From: UBA1359 sp029570385
GTDB taxonomy: Bacteria; Patescibacteriota; Patescibacteriia; Patescibacteriales; Patescibacteriaceae
Assembly (NCBI GenBank): GCA_035351315.1
Contig: DAOPVX010000005.1
Span: forward strand, 1-54,590
Direction: 5' to 3'
Length of the DNA stretch: 54,590 nt
Shown here piece by piece: positions 42,666 through 51,875 of this stretch. Within the stretch, counting starts at the first letter, position 1, and every line of letters begins with the position of its first letter. Both the position numbers and the translations under genes were made by a program. The notes under the pieces were generated by a model. It was not told the origin of the DNA, ran no database searches, and was given only the letters and a program-made list of their open reading frames with translations.

Positions 42666-43421
42666 ATGATAACGCCAGTCAACAAAAAAATTATTCTCAG
42701 CGGTTTAGCCGTTTTTATCGGTCTTGAGATTATTAATTGGCGGGTTCAATATCTATATTGGATCATAGCGCTATGGTTAATTTTATTTTTAGCCATTGTC
42801 TGGTTTTCTTTAAGTAACCGTTCCCCAAAATATAAATTAATGGTTTGGTTAATTCCGACTCTTAATTTGTTGGCTTGGTGCGGTTTTTTAACCATTGTCA
42901 ATAGTTCATTTATTCGGCAATTATTAATTTTAACCACCGCAGCCATTCAGTTAGCTTATTGGCGTCGCGGTTGGACAGCCTGGTTGGAACAAAAGCCACC
43001 GGCAGCTTGGCGGCGTCTGGTTAATGCTATTAATTTGTTAACTATTTGGTTGGCTGCCGCCACTCTTTATGGTTGGCAAGCCTTTTTAGCTTGGCCGATT
43101 TGGTGGTCATGGTTATGGTGGCTGATTTTGTCCGGTCTAATTTTATGGTTAGACTATCAAACATTAGCTTTGCCGTTATCAACTCATTGGCCAGTGGTTT
43201 TAACGCAGTGGCTGATTGGTGGCCAGATATTTTTGGCAGTTTACTTTTTACCTAGCTCCCACTTAGTCTTGGCTTATTTGTTACTAATCGCTTATTATGT
43301 TGTCAGCCAGATTGGTCGCGGAAGTTTGTTAAAAACTAATACTGCTCGCCGTTTGCGCTATCAGTTTTTAATTTTAATAATATTGTTAGCGGTGGTTTTA
43401 CTAACCGCTAAATGGTTTTAA
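42666..43421 (+). CDS. Hypothetical polytopic membrane protein
   Basis: 251 aa with about eight hydrophobic segments, rich in Trp and Leu. No family is recognised and no catalytic motif is visible. It lies between the slipin and the HtrA-like protein in one transcript (9 and 16 bases apart), so a membrane-bound complex with them is possible. Confidence 0.7.
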   Translation: MITPVNKKIILSGLAVFIGLEIINWRVQYLYWIIALWLILFLAIVWFSLSNRSPKYKLMVWLIPTLNLLAWCGFLTIVNSSFIRQLLILTTAAIQLAYWRRGWTAWLEQKPPAAWRRLVNAINLLTIWLAAATLYGWQAFLAWPIWWSWLWWLILSGLILWLDYQTLALPLSTHWPVVLTQWLIGGQIFLAVYFLPSSHLVLAYLLLIAYYVVSQIGRGSLLKTNTARRLRYQFLILIILLAVVLLTAKWF

Positions 43422-43437
43422 TTTAATATATATTTTT

Positions 43438-44523
43438 ATGAGTTCGACTTTGATTCGCAAAAAGATTTCTCTTAGCTTAATTTGGTGGATTTTGGCCATT
43501 GTTGTTAATTTAATTTTAGCTCTGGTGATGGTTAAGTATTTTTTTGCTATTGAGCAAGCCAATTTATTGACTTCAGCAACGTTATCGGGGCAAAACGCTA
43601 TCGGTTGGCCAATGGCGATTAATCAAAGCTCAACAACTAAGCGGCCAGCGGCTATTGAGTATAATGAAGCAGCTAGTTTGCAACCGAGTTTATCATTAAG
43701 CTTGGTTAAAGTTTTCCGTCAAGCGGATCGCATCACCTCGGCGCCGATCAAACAGGATAATCTGTATAATCTCAATCAACCGCTAGCTGGCGGTTGGGTG
43801 GCAACTAGCGATGGCTGGGTGGTTAGTTCGGCTGATTTGGATAACTGGTCAGATTTAGCAGTGGTCGCCGGTAACCGCAAGGTTTATAAAATTGATCAAA
43901 AAACTAGCGATCCATTGACCGGTTTATTTTTCTATCATTTAGCTGGGGCAGCTAATTTATCACCCGTTAAATTAGGTGAAGTCGGTTGGAGTCGGCCAGG
44001 GCAATTAATGTATAATTTAGATAATTTGGGCGGTCTTAAAGCTGTGTGGTTAGAGCGAGTAACAACTGATCAAAATAATAATATTATTAGCAGCGATATT
44101 TTGTGGTATCGCTGGACATTCTCTAGCGTTTGGCCTAGCTCAGCTATTTTTAACGGTCAAGGCGATCTGTTTGGTTTAGTTGATAGTCAAGGAAAGATTA
44201 TTCCAGCCAATTATATTAAATCTGGACTTAATAGTTTATTGTCCATGGGTAATTTCAAGCGGGTTGTTTTAGGAATTGAGTATTTTGATTTGAATCGTTC
44301 TTCCACTGAAAGGAGCGGCCTGTTGGTCAATCAGGTGACTGCTGGCAGCTCAGCGGATAAGGCTGGTCTTAAGGCTGGTGATATAATTTTAAGTATTGAC
44401 GAGATTAATCTTGATGGTCAGATCGCTATCAATGAAATTTTACAAGGCTACAAGACTGGCAATCGGGCGAGCTTAATTGTTCAGCGCGCCGGTCAAAATC
44501 GTCAATTAAATTGTCAATTTTAA
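43438..44523 (+). CDS. HtrA-like membrane-anchored PDZ protein lacking the catalytic triad
   Basis: 361 aa. One membrane segment (about 12-37), a trypsin-like region (about 85-265), and a C-terminal PDZ domain (about 278-358: GIEYFDL, then GSSADKAGLKAGDIILSIDEI). The layout is that of HtrA/DegP. The region that normally reads GSG...TN-x-HV is here AGGWVATSDGWVVSSADL (117-134), with no His. The GNSGGPLFN block is VWPSSAIFN (231-239), with Pro at the Ser position. So the protease appears dead and may act as a binding or scaffold protein. It lies 4 bases before pgk. Confidence 0.75.
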   Translation: MSSTLIRKKISLSLIWWILAIVVNLILALVMVKYFFAIEQANLLTSATLSGQNAIGWPMAINQSSTTKRPAAIEYNEAASLQPSLSLSLVKVFRQADRITSAPIKQDNLYNLNQPLAGGWVATSDGWVVSSADLDNWSDLAVVAGNRKVYKIDQKTSDPLTGLFFYHLAGAANLSPVKLGEVGWSRPGQLMYNLDNLGGLKAVWLERVTTDQNNNIISSDILWYRWTFSSVWPSSAIFNGQGDLFGLVDSQGKIIPANYIKSGLNSLLSMGNFKRVVLGIEYFDLNRSSTERSGLLVNQVTAGSSADKAGLKAGDIILSIDEINLDGQIAINEILQGYKTGNRASLIVQRAGQNRQLNCQF

Positions 44524-44527
44524 AAAT

Positions 44528-45709
44528 ATGTTCAGTCGCACTATTTCCGCCATGCCAAATTTATCGGGCCGCCAAGTTTTTTTGCGTCTCGATTTAAATG
44601 TTCCGCTCAACGGTCAGGAGATCGTTGAAGATTATAAGATTAGGGCAGCATTACCATCAATTAAGGCATTATTAGACCATGGAGCTAAAATAATCATCGC
44701 TAGCCATTTAGGCGAGCCGCTAGTTAAAGGCAAGCTGATAGTTGGCGCTAAGACGGCGCTAACTATTAAGCCGATTGCTGCTAGATTAGCTCAGCTTTTA
44801 GATCGGCCAGTTAAATTTTTGCCTGGGCAAAATTTGGCAGTTTTGCGGCAGAAAATTAGCCGAGCTACTGAGAATGTTATTGTTTTAGATAATTTACGTT
44901 TTTGGCCCGGCGAGTTAGAAAATAATCGTGACTTTGCCAAAGAGTTGGCTAGCTTAGCTGATTTTTATGTCAATGATGCCTTTGCAGTTAGTCATCGCCA
45001 ACAGGCCTCAGTGGCTGCCATTAAGGATTTCTTACCAAGCTTTGCTGGGATTTTGTTGGAACAAGAAGTTGTTAATTTATCTAAAGCGCTCAATCCAAAA
45101 CAGCCATTGATTGTCGTTTTGGGCGGCGCCAAGGTTGGCAGTAAAGTTCACTTAATCCGTCGCTTAGGCCGTAAGGCTTCCAAGGTTTTACTTGGCGGTG
45201 GTTTAGCTAATAATTTTTTAGCGGCTCAAGGTTATCAGGTCGGCCAATCTTTAGTTGACAAGGAAAGCATTGATTTAGCGCGGCGTTTAATAAAAGAACT
45301 AGGCAAAAAATTAGTTTTACCAATTGATGTTATTGTGGCCGATTCGTCTAGTCAGCCAGTTTTGCGATTAATCAATCAAGTTGGCGATCAGGACAGAATT
45401 TTAGATATCGGTCCGGCGACTATACAAGAATTTAGTCGGCAGATTAAGACGGGTAAAACTATTGTTTGGAATGGACCGCTTGGCCAGTTTGAAAATGAGC
45501 ATTATAAAAATGGCACTTTGTTTATAGCTAGAGAAATTGCTTGGCAGTCGCGCGGCGCTGCTTTTGGATTAGTTGGTGGCGGTGAAACTGTGGCGGCGCT
45601 ACAAATGACTCAGATGGCTGGTTATATTGACTGGGTATCAACGGCCGGCGGGGCGATGTTGGCATTTTTAGGCGGTGAGCCGATGCCGGGTTTAAAAAAC
45701 ATTATTTAA
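44528..45709 (+). CDS. pgk: Phosphoglycerate kinase
   Basis: 393 aa. It makes ATP from 1,3-bisphosphoglycerate. Substrate site FLRLDLNVPLNG near the start, DNLRFWPGE, NDAFAVSHRQQAS, nucleotide site GGAKVGSK and the GGGLANNF loop, then IVWNGPLGQFE and GGGETVAA. The length is normal. First of the glycolytic set pgk-eno-iPGM-like-ackA. Confidence 0.97.
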   Translation: MFSRTISAMPNLSGRQVFLRLDLNVPLNGQEIVEDYKIRAALPSIKALLDHGAKIIIASHLGEPLVKGKLIVGAKTALTIKPIAARLAQLLDRPVKFLPGQNLAVLRQKISRATENVIVLDNLRFWPGELENNRDFAKELASLADFYVNDAFAVSHRQQASVAAIKDFLPSFAGILLEQEVVNLSKALNPKQPLIVVLGGAKVGSKVHLIRRLGRKASKVLLGGGLANNFLAAQGYQVGQSLVDKESIDLARRLIKELGKKLVLPIDVIVADSSSQPVLRLINQVGDQDRILDIGPATIQEFSRQIKTGKTIVWNGPLGQFENEHYKNGTLFIAREIAWQSRGAAFGLVGGGETVAALQMTQMAGYIDWVSTAGGAMLAFLGGEPMPGLKNII

Positions 45710-45730
45710 TTTTTATTATAGAAAAACTGT

Positions 45731-46999
45731 ATGGCTAAAATTGTTCAATTGACCGCTCGGGAAATTCTAGATTCGCGCGGCAACCCCACGGTTGAAGCTA
45801 AAGTAACCCTGGATAATGGCTTAGTCGCTAAGGCCAGTGTGCCGTCAGGAGCCTCGACAGGTGTTCATGAAGCCCATGAATTGCGTGATGGTGATAAAAA
45901 TCGTTATGGCGGTAAAGGAGTTTTACAAGCGGTGGCTAATGTTAAGGATGTTATTGCGCCAAAAATAATTGGTCAGGAAATCATTGATCTTCCGGAAATT
46001 GATCGGATAATGATTGATTTGGATGGCACCGCTAATAAAGAAAAATTGGGAGCCAATGCTATTTTAGCGGTATCAATGGCCTGCGCTCGTGCCGGCGCCA
46101 TGGCTACCGGTCAAGAACTATATGCTTATCTAGCCAGTATTTATGATTTCGCGACCGATAATTATCGTTTACCAACACCAAGTTTTAATATTTTTAATGG
46201 CGGCCAGCATGCGGATACCAATGTTGATTTTCAAGAATTCATGATTTTGCCATTAATTAATAGCACAGTAGCCGAGAAAATTCGTCTAGGCGCTGAAGTT
46301 TTTCATGCTCTTGGTAAGGTTTTGCAAGAGGCTGGTTTAGCCACTAATCTTGGCAATGAGGGTGGTTATGCCCCCAAGATGGAATATAGTGAGCAGGTAA
46401 TGGAAATGATTGTTCAAGCGATGTCGCGGGCTGGTTATCAGCCAAAAGAACAAGTTGGTTTTGGTTTAGATGTTGGTTCGTCAGAATTATATGATGAAGC
46501 CACTGGCTATTATACTTTTTCATTAGATAAGTGGCAGTTTACTTCAGCGGAATTGCTGGCTAAATATCGAGAATGGTCGGAAAAATATCCGATTATCTCT
46601 ATTGAAGATGGTTTGGCTGAGGATGATTGGTCGGGTTGGCAAAATTTGACAGCCGAATTGGGCGACCGGATGTTATTAATTGGTGATGACTTATTCGTGA
46701 CTCAGACTGCAAGATTGCGGCAAGGAATTGCCAGTCAAGCAGCTAATGCGATTTTAATCAAACTTAATCAGGTGGGAACAGTGACTGAAACCATAGAGTG
46801 TATTAAAGTTGCTCAACAGAATAATTACAAGATTATGATATCTCATCGCAGCGGTGAAACAACCGATGATTTTATTGCTGATTTAGCCGTCGCTGTCGGC
46901 GCTAATTATATTAAAACCGGGTCAACTGCCCGTGGCGAGCGATTAGCTAAGTATAACCGTTTAATGGAAATTGAGCTGCAATTAGCTGGCAATTTTTAG
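45731..46999 (+). CDS. eno: Enolase
   Basis: 422 aa. It converts 2-phosphoglycerate to phosphoenolpyruvate. It opens with REILDSRGNPTVEAKV, has the SGASTGVHEA loop, the metal and acid/base sites in SIEDGLAEDDW and LIGDDLFVTQ, and the signature KLNQVGTVTETIE with SHRSGETTDD. The length is normal and all key parts are present. There are 21 bases after pgk and 6 bases before the next gene. Confidence 0.98.
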   Translation: MAKIVQLTAREILDSRGNPTVEAKVTLDNGLVAKASVPSGASTGVHEAHELRDGDKNRYGGKGVLQAVANVKDVIAPKIIGQEIIDLPEIDRIMIDLDGTANKEKLGANAILAVSMACARAGAMATGQELYAYLASIYDFATDNYRLPTPSFNIFNGGQHADTNVDFQEFMILPLINSTVAEKIRLGAEVFHALGKVLQEAGLATNLGNEGGYAPKMEYSEQVMEMIVQAMSRAGYQPKEQVGFGLDVGSSELYDEATGYYTFSLDKWQFTSAELLAKYREWSEKYPIISIEDGLAEDDWSGWQNLTAELGDRMLLIGDDLFVTQTARLRQGIASQAANAILIKLNQVGTVTETIECIKVAQQNNYKIMISHRSGETTDDFIADLAVAVGANYIKTGSTARGERLAKYNRLMEIELQLAGNF

Positions 47000-47005
47000 G
47001 CGGCT

Positions 47006-47923
47006 ATGCCTGTTCAAACTGATAAAATAAATAATGATTCTGCAGCTAGTTCAGTAGTCTTAGTTTTGCTAGACGGCTGGGGCGTAGCTCCGCCGGGACC
47101 AGGTAATTTATTGACTAATTTAGCATTGCCGAACTTGAGTGATTACCTGCAACAATATCCGTTGGCAGTTTTGGCAACGCCGTTGATACGCAATGGTTCA
47201 GCCAAAGAAGCTTATTGCCAGATTGGCAGCGGTCAGGATAGCAGCTTGGTTCCTGGCTTGGGTGGAGTAGCTGACCAATCTGGTTTAGCTGAATTGTTGT
47301 CGTCGGCCGGTCGTCGGCAGGCCTATTTTACTGAAACTGAAAAATTGCCACTAGTCGTGGAGTGCTTGGCTGGCGGACGACAAGATCCGGAAATTGAATA
47401 TCGGGTTATAGCCACACCGCTTAATAATGATTATAATGAACAGGTTTTAGCTGCCAGTCATCAACTAATTGATCAGGCGGTGAGCTATTATCGTCATTAT
47501 CGGCCTGATTTTTTAACCATCAACTTGGCGGCTTGGAGCTCGGTAGCCAGATATGGCACAGTGGAGAGTGTCGCCAAGGCGATTGTTGCTATGGATAAGC
47601 TGTTGCCAAAACTGATTAATCCAATTATCCAGACTGGTGCTACCATATTATTGACCTCGGCTTATGGTCGTCTGGAGAGTTTAATTGATCCGCTAACTGA
47701 AAAAGTTAATTTTGGTCCCAGCGATAATCCAGTGCCCTTCCTAATTATCGGCCGTTCATGGCCAGGCCAGAGTTTGGGGGAGGCTGAAATTGCCACTGAT
47801 GATTTAAGTGTTTTACCGCTGGGCGGGTCGCTGCGGTCAATTGCTCCGACGGTTTTGGCCCTATTGGGGGTTGAGCGGCCGTCTTATCTAGAGAAGCCGT
47901 TGTTACCGATAAATATTAATTAA
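47006..47923 (+). CDS. Degenerate cofactor-independent phosphoglycerate mutase-like protein
   Basis: 305 aa against about 510 for iPGM. It keeps the frame of the phosphatase domain: VVLVLLDGWG (17-26), then YFTETEKLPLVVECLAGG (107-124), NLAAWSSVARYG (173-184), LLTSAYGRLES (215-225) and NPVPFLIIGR (241-250). The iPGM equivalents are NFANPDMVGHTG and TADHGN, so the Asp and His metal ligands are gone. The GLPEGQMGNSEVGH segment with the catalytic Ser is replaced by NGSAKEAYCQIGSG. The transferase insertion is missing. It is therefore probably not a working mutase by the usual mechanism. A 100-N gap follows its stop codon. Confidence 0.7.
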   Translation: MPVQTDKINNDSAASSVVLVLLDGWGVAPPGPGNLLTNLALPNLSDYLQQYPLAVLATPLIRNGSAKEAYCQIGSGQDSSLVPGLGGVADQSGLAELLSSAGRRQAYFTETEKLPLVVECLAGGRQDPEIEYRVIATPLNNDYNEQVLAASHQLIDQAVSYYRHYRPDFLTINLAAWSSVARYGTVESVAKAIVAMDKLLPKLINPIIQTGATILLTSAYGRLESLIDPLTEKVNFGPSDNPVPFLIIGRSWPGQSLGEAEIATDDLSVLPLGGSLRSIAPTVLALLGVERPSYLEKPLLPININ

Positions 47924-48079
47924 ANNNNNNNNNNNNNNNNNNNNNNNNNNNNNNNNNNNNNNNNNNNNNNNNNNNNNNNNNNNNNNNNNNNNNNNNNNNN
48001 NNNNNNNNNNNNNNNNNNNNNNNNGTTGAGCGGCCGTCTTATCTAGAGAAGCCGTTGTTACCGATAAATATTAATTAAA
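47870..48079. other. Assembly gap: 100 N flanked by an exact 55-bp duplicate
   Basis: 47870-47924 and 48025-48079 are the same 55 bases, separated by exactly 100 N (47925-48024). This is what a scaffolder produces when two contigs that overlap by the assembly k-mer are joined with a default gap. The true spacing between the iPGM-like stop and ackA is probably about 6 bases. Confidence 0.93.
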
Positions 48080-48084
48080 ATATT

Positions 48085-49131
48085 ATGGCAGTCTTGTTAT
48101 TAAATGCTGGATCTACTTCGTTAAAGTATCAATTGTTTAGTGATGGCGGCGAGGTTATTAAAAGGGGCGGTTCTAGTCGAGTTAAAGACTTTGATCAGGC
48201 CTTCAGTCAGATTATCGAAGAGCTGGAATTCATTGGCGAGATAACCGCTATTGGCCATCGCGTTGTTCATGGCGGCGATCATTATCAGCGTCCAACCATC
48301 ATCAATGATCAAGTTATTGATTATTTAGAAAGTATCGTTAATTTAGCCCCACTGCATTTACCTTTTAATCTTTTAGGTGTTCGTTTGGCTGCTGAGCATT
48401 GGCCTAACTTACCACAAGTGGCGGTGTTTGATACAGCTTTCTTTGCTAATTTGCCAACTGTGGCTAAAACCTATGCTTTACCGCTAGATTTGGCTACAGA
48501 AAAGCATTGGCATCGTTATGGCTTTCATGGATTATCGCATGCATATTTAACTCAAGCGGCCGCAGACGAATTGAACAAAAAATTAGAACAGGTTAATTTA
48601 ATTATTTGTCACTTGGGTGGCGGCAGCTCTATCTCGGCTATCCAAGCCGGTAAAGCAATTGATATTTCTTTGGGTTGGTCGCCAACGGCCGGTCTGCCGA
48701 TGATGACTCGTTGTGGTGATTTAGATCCCGGCTTGTTATTAACCATAATTGAGGACTTGCCAGGACCAGTTAATGAACAAAAAATTAACCAAGTGCGTGA
48801 TTTATTAAATAAGCAATCTGGCTTATGTGGCTTGTGCGGTTACGATGATTTTTTAGATATTTTAACCGCTCGCCAACATGGCGAAACCAGGGCGGCCGCC
48901 GCTTTTGATTATTTTGTTTATCGTCTGGTGCATTATATCGGGGCTTATTGGGCAATTTTAGGCGGCAAGGTTGATGCAATTGTTTTAAGCGGCGCTATCG
49001 GCGCTGGCAGTCTAGATTTACGTCAGGCGCTGGCGAACAAGTTATCTGGTTGGTGTTCAGCCTCGTTGCTAGCTATGCCCACCAACGAGGAGTTGGCTAT
49101 GTTTCGGGAGATTAAAAAACTAGGGCTATAA
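48085..49131 (+). CDS. ackA: Acetate kinase
   Basis: 348 aa, about 50 shorter than the usual 400. It makes ATP from acetyl phosphate. It opens with LLLNAGSTSLKYQLF, has AIGHRVVHGGD, FDTAFF with the catalytic Asp region, the RYGFHGLSH signature, HLGGGSSISAI, and PTAGLPMMTRCGDLDPG. The missing length is mostly in surface loops and the C-terminal part. No pta is seen nearby. The start follows the artefact gap; murJ begins 3 bases after its stop. Confidence 0.95.
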   Translation: MAVLLLNAGSTSLKYQLFSDGGEVIKRGGSSRVKDFDQAFSQIIEELEFIGEITAIGHRVVHGGDHYQRPTIINDQVIDYLESIVNLAPLHLPFNLLGVRLAAEHWPNLPQVAVFDTAFFANLPTVAKTYALPLDLATEKHWHRYGFHGLSHAYLTQAAADELNKKLEQVNLIICHLGGGSSISAIQAGKAIDISLGWSPTAGLPMMTRCGDLDPGLLLTIIEDLPGPVNEQKINQVRDLLNKQSGLCGLCGYDDFLDILTARQHGETRAAAAFDYFVYRLVHYIGAYWAILGGKVDAIVLSGAIGAGSLDLRQALANKLSGWCSASLLAMPTNEELAMFREIKKLGL

Positions 49132-49134
49132 TTT

Positions 49135-50760
49135 ATGGCGCTAAAGAAATTATGGTATGGATCCATTAATAATATCGGTTGGGCAGCGGTCGTGGTTGGA
49201 GTCGCTTCATTTATCAGCCGATTTCTTGGTGTTTTTCGTGACCATATTTTAGCCGGGCAGTTTGGTGCCGGCGATGAATTGGATATTTATTATGCCGCTT
49301 TTCGCGTGCCTGATTTGATTTTTAATTTGTTGGTTCTTGGTGCTTTGTCCGCCGGCTTTATTCCAATTTTTGTTAGCTTATTAAATAATTATGATGAGCC
49401 GGCGAATAATCATAATGCTTGGCGTTTTGCTAATCTAGTTATAAGTTCATTAATAGTTATTTTGCTTATTTTATCAGTGGTTGGTATTATTTTAGCACCG
49501 CAATTATTAAGGTTATTAACTCCGGGTTTTTCCGCTGATAAGCTGGCGACAACCGTTAAGCTAAGTCGGTTGATGTTTTTGTCGCCTTTGTTATTAGGTA
49601 TTTCTGGAGTTGTCGGCGGTATTTTGCAATCTTTTAAGAATTTTTTTGCTTATTCGCTGGCGCCGATTTTTTATAACTTAGGCATTATTACTGGTGCTTT
49701 ATTTTTAGTGCCTCGATTTGGATTAATGGGTTTAGCCTGGGGGGTGGTCATCGGCGCTGCCTTGCATTTATTAGTTCAATTACCGACTTTGTGGCGCTTA
49801 GGTTTTCGTCCTAAACCATTATTAGATTGGCATGACCAAGCTTTAAAACAGATTGGTCGGATTATGATTCCGCGGACGATGGGTCTGGCCATTAGCCAGC
49901 TTAACTTAGTGGTAATGACTATTTTAGCTTCGGCATTAACTAGCGGATCGTTAGCGATTTTTAATTTAGCTAATAATCTGCAGTCTTTTCCAGTTGGTAT
50001 TTTCGGTTTATCATTTGCCATTGCCGCTTTTCCAACCATTTCAGCTCTGGTTGATCAGCCGGATAAATTAAAAGCCAATTTAACGGTTACTATTCGTCAA
50101 ACTTTATTTTTAGTTATACCGGCGACGATTATTATTTTAGCTTTGCGGGCACAAATTATTCGGGTAATTTTAGGTTCGGGTCGTTTTGATTGGCAAGATA
50201 CTATCTTAACGATGCGGACTTTGAGTTATTTTGGCTTATCTATTTTTGCCCAATCTCTAACCGCCATTTTAGTTAGAGTATTTTATGCTTATAAAGATTC
50301 GGCGACTCCGTTTTGGATCAGTTTGCTGGCAGCCGTAGTCAATATTGGTTTGGCCTGGCCATGGAGTCGACAACTGGGCGTTGCCGGTCTAGCTTTAGCT
50401 TTTTCCGTTAGCAATATTGTTAATTTTATTTTGCTGTGGTGGGCGCTGCGGCGCAAGGGTAATATTTTAGATAATTTAACTATCGGTATCGGTAGTTTGA
50501 AGATGGTCTTGGCGGCCGCTATTGCTTGGCCGGCTATTTTTGCGGCTAAGAGACTAATTGCCCCGTTAGTTGATATGGATACTTTTTGGGGCATTACTAG
50601 TCAATTAATTGGCGCAGCAACAGTCGGGCTAGCGGTTTATTTGTTCATCTGTTTGTTATTACGTTGTCCGGAAGCCAAGCAGTTGTGGCAAATAGTTAAT
50701 CGAAGATTACCTGGCGGCCATAAAACAGTAGTTGATGCCGATGAGGCGCGAGGTATCTAG
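49135..50760 (+). CDS. murJ: Lipid II flippase MurJ
   Basis: 541 aa with about 14 membrane segments of the MOP/MviN family. It opens with SFISRFLGVFRDHILAGQFGAGDELDIYYAAFRVPD (family block), followed by GALSAGFIPIF and the later SNIVNFILLW. The conserved charged residues of the central cavity (Arg in SRFLG and FRD) are present. It moves lipid II across the membrane for peptidoglycan synthesis. Last gene of the run; a terminator follows at 50787. Confidence 0.96.
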   Translation: MALKKLWYGSINNIGWAAVVVGVASFISRFLGVFRDHILAGQFGAGDELDIYYAAFRVPDLIFNLLVLGALSAGFIPIFVSLLNNYDEPANNHNAWRFANLVISSLIVILLILSVVGIILAPQLLRLLTPGFSADKLATTVKLSRLMFLSPLLLGISGVVGGILQSFKNFFAYSLAPIFYNLGIITGALFLVPRFGLMGLAWGVVIGAALHLLVQLPTLWRLGFRPKPLLDWHDQALKQIGRIMIPRTMGLAISQLNLVVMTILASALTSGSLAIFNLANNLQSFPVGIFGLSFAIAAFPTISALVDQPDKLKANLTVTIRQTLFLVIPATIIILALRAQIIRVILGSGRFDWQDTILTMRTLSYFGLSIFAQSLTAILVRVFYAYKDSATPFWISLLAAVVNIGLAWPWSRQLGVAGLALAFSVSNIVNFILLWWALRRKGNILDNLTIGIGSLKMVLAAAIAWPAIFAAKRLIAPLVDMDTFWGITSQLIGAATVGLAVYLFICLLLRCPEAKQLWQIVNRRLPGGHKTVVDADEARGI

Positions 50761-50786
50761 ATAAGCAGATAGTTTTATTAGTTGAC

Positions 50787-50811
50787 AGTCAAGATTTTGC
50801 TTGACTTTTTT
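50787..50811 (+). terminator. Intrinsic terminator after murJ
   Basis: AGTCAAG (50787-50793), a 6-base loop, CTTGACT (50800-50806), then a T-run. The right arm, TTGACT at 50801-50806, could also be the -35 of the next gene, with TAGATA at 50825-50830 (18-base spacer). Confidence 0.75.
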
Positions 50812-50881
50812 CGTAGATAGTTGTTAGATAAAGTATTCAATTGTTCTTTAACAAAAAAATAAAAAAAGGAGGTGTCATATC

Positions 50882-51433
50882 ATGGCACAGCATGTTTCCT
50901 TAATTTTCTTTCGTCGCATACCATGCGATCCCCAGATCGACGAAAGTGGTTGTTGTGATATTGAGGTGTTGCTCTCCCAGCGAGCAGCATTTCAGTTTAG
51001 TGATGCGTCGCCCAAACCCCAATCTTTCTTTCGGGGAATGCAGATTTTCCCCGGCGGAAAATTGGAAAAGGACGATGCTAGTCCTTTGCAAGGAGCTTAT
51101 CGTGAGCTCCGTGAAGAAGGCGGCCAGCGCCTGGCCGACTGGCTGAAGTCAATCCTCCAGGTTAGCCCTGAGAGGTTGATGGAGATCAACAACTTTTGTT
51201 TTGCTGTTGAGGTCCGGCCGGATGATGATCTGGCCGGTGAAAAGGAATTTGTCAATCTTATCAAACTAGCGGCCGAGCATAGCTCGGTCGACTGGTACTC
51301 CAATTTAGAGGTTGCCGGATTTCAAGATCTGGCTCCCTATAAAGATGGGGTGCCTAAAGGTGTAAAGGCCATCTTTGCCGATGAGGCAGGATGGATTAAA
51401 CAACTGACTGAGTTAATTTCCCGGGAGGGGTGA
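50882..51433 (+). CDS. Nudix-like hydrolase
   Basis: 183 aa. The Nudix box is FPGGK...YRELREEGGQ (about 57-82): the REL-x-EE core with Glu75, Glu78 and Glu79 is present, but the Gly-to-Arg spacing has one extra residue and Asp stands where the first Glu is usual. Such enzymes hydrolyse nucleoside diphosphates linked to another group; the substrate is unknown. The start is set by a strong AGGAGG (50867-50872), 9 bases before the ATG. Codons and SD differ from the core genes around it, which suggests a separate origin. Its TGA stop overlaps the next ATG (TGATG, 51431-51435). Confidence 0.75.
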   Translation: MAQHVSLIFFRRIPCDPQIDESGCCDIEVLLSQRAAFQFSDASPKPQSFFRGMQIFPGGKLEKDDASPLQGAYRELREEGGQRLADWLKSILQVSPERLMEINNFCFAVEVRPDDDLAGEKEFVNLIKLAAEHSSVDWYSNLEVAGFQDLAPYKDGVPKGVKAIFADEAGWIKQLTELISREG

Positions 51434-51875
51434 TGGAAACGGTTGTTTTGGCGTTAGCCAAAAAATCAACTATCCCTTGAAAAGGGAGGTTGAAAACCTG
51501 GCTAATGAGGGTTACCCAATTTTCACCCAGCATGACTTAGGTTCAATCTTAGAACTTAAGTCAGGGAACACGCTAATTATAGCCTGCCAATCTAATGATC
51601 ACGTCTCAACATTGGCTCTTGTGGAGCAGTTTGCTCAAGCGGCCAAAATAAACAAATGGGAAGTGGTTAAATTGGTGGCCGCGCGCCAGCACATCTGGCG
51701 CTGTGCTAGAGATCTGAAAAAGGTCTTGCCGGAAATTTGTCTTGACAAAATTCCGGTCAAGGTCGCCCATTGCCCAGACATTCAGGCATGGGTAACCTCG
51801 CCACTAAGGTGGTGGGTGAGAGAGATAATAATTAGGCTCCTGCCATGGGGCCTATATCGCCGCGTATGCGGCTAA
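51433..51875 (+). pseudogene. Hypothetical gene, apparently frameshifted near 51476
   Basis: An ATG at 51433 overlaps the Nudix stop as TGATG and reads 15 codons (METVVLALAKKSTIP) to a TGA at 51478. A one-base backward shift there opens a 132-codon frame from 51477 (LKREVENLANEGYPIF...) to the stop at 51875. The second frame alone would have to start at TTG without a well-placed SD. The two parts read naturally as one protein of about 147 aa. The middle (about 45-90) and LVAARQHIWRCARDLKKV vaguely recall the DUF218/YdcF family, but this is weak. Either a real frameshift, programmed slippage or a sequence error. A weak hairpin (51878-51896) follows. Confidence 0.5.
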
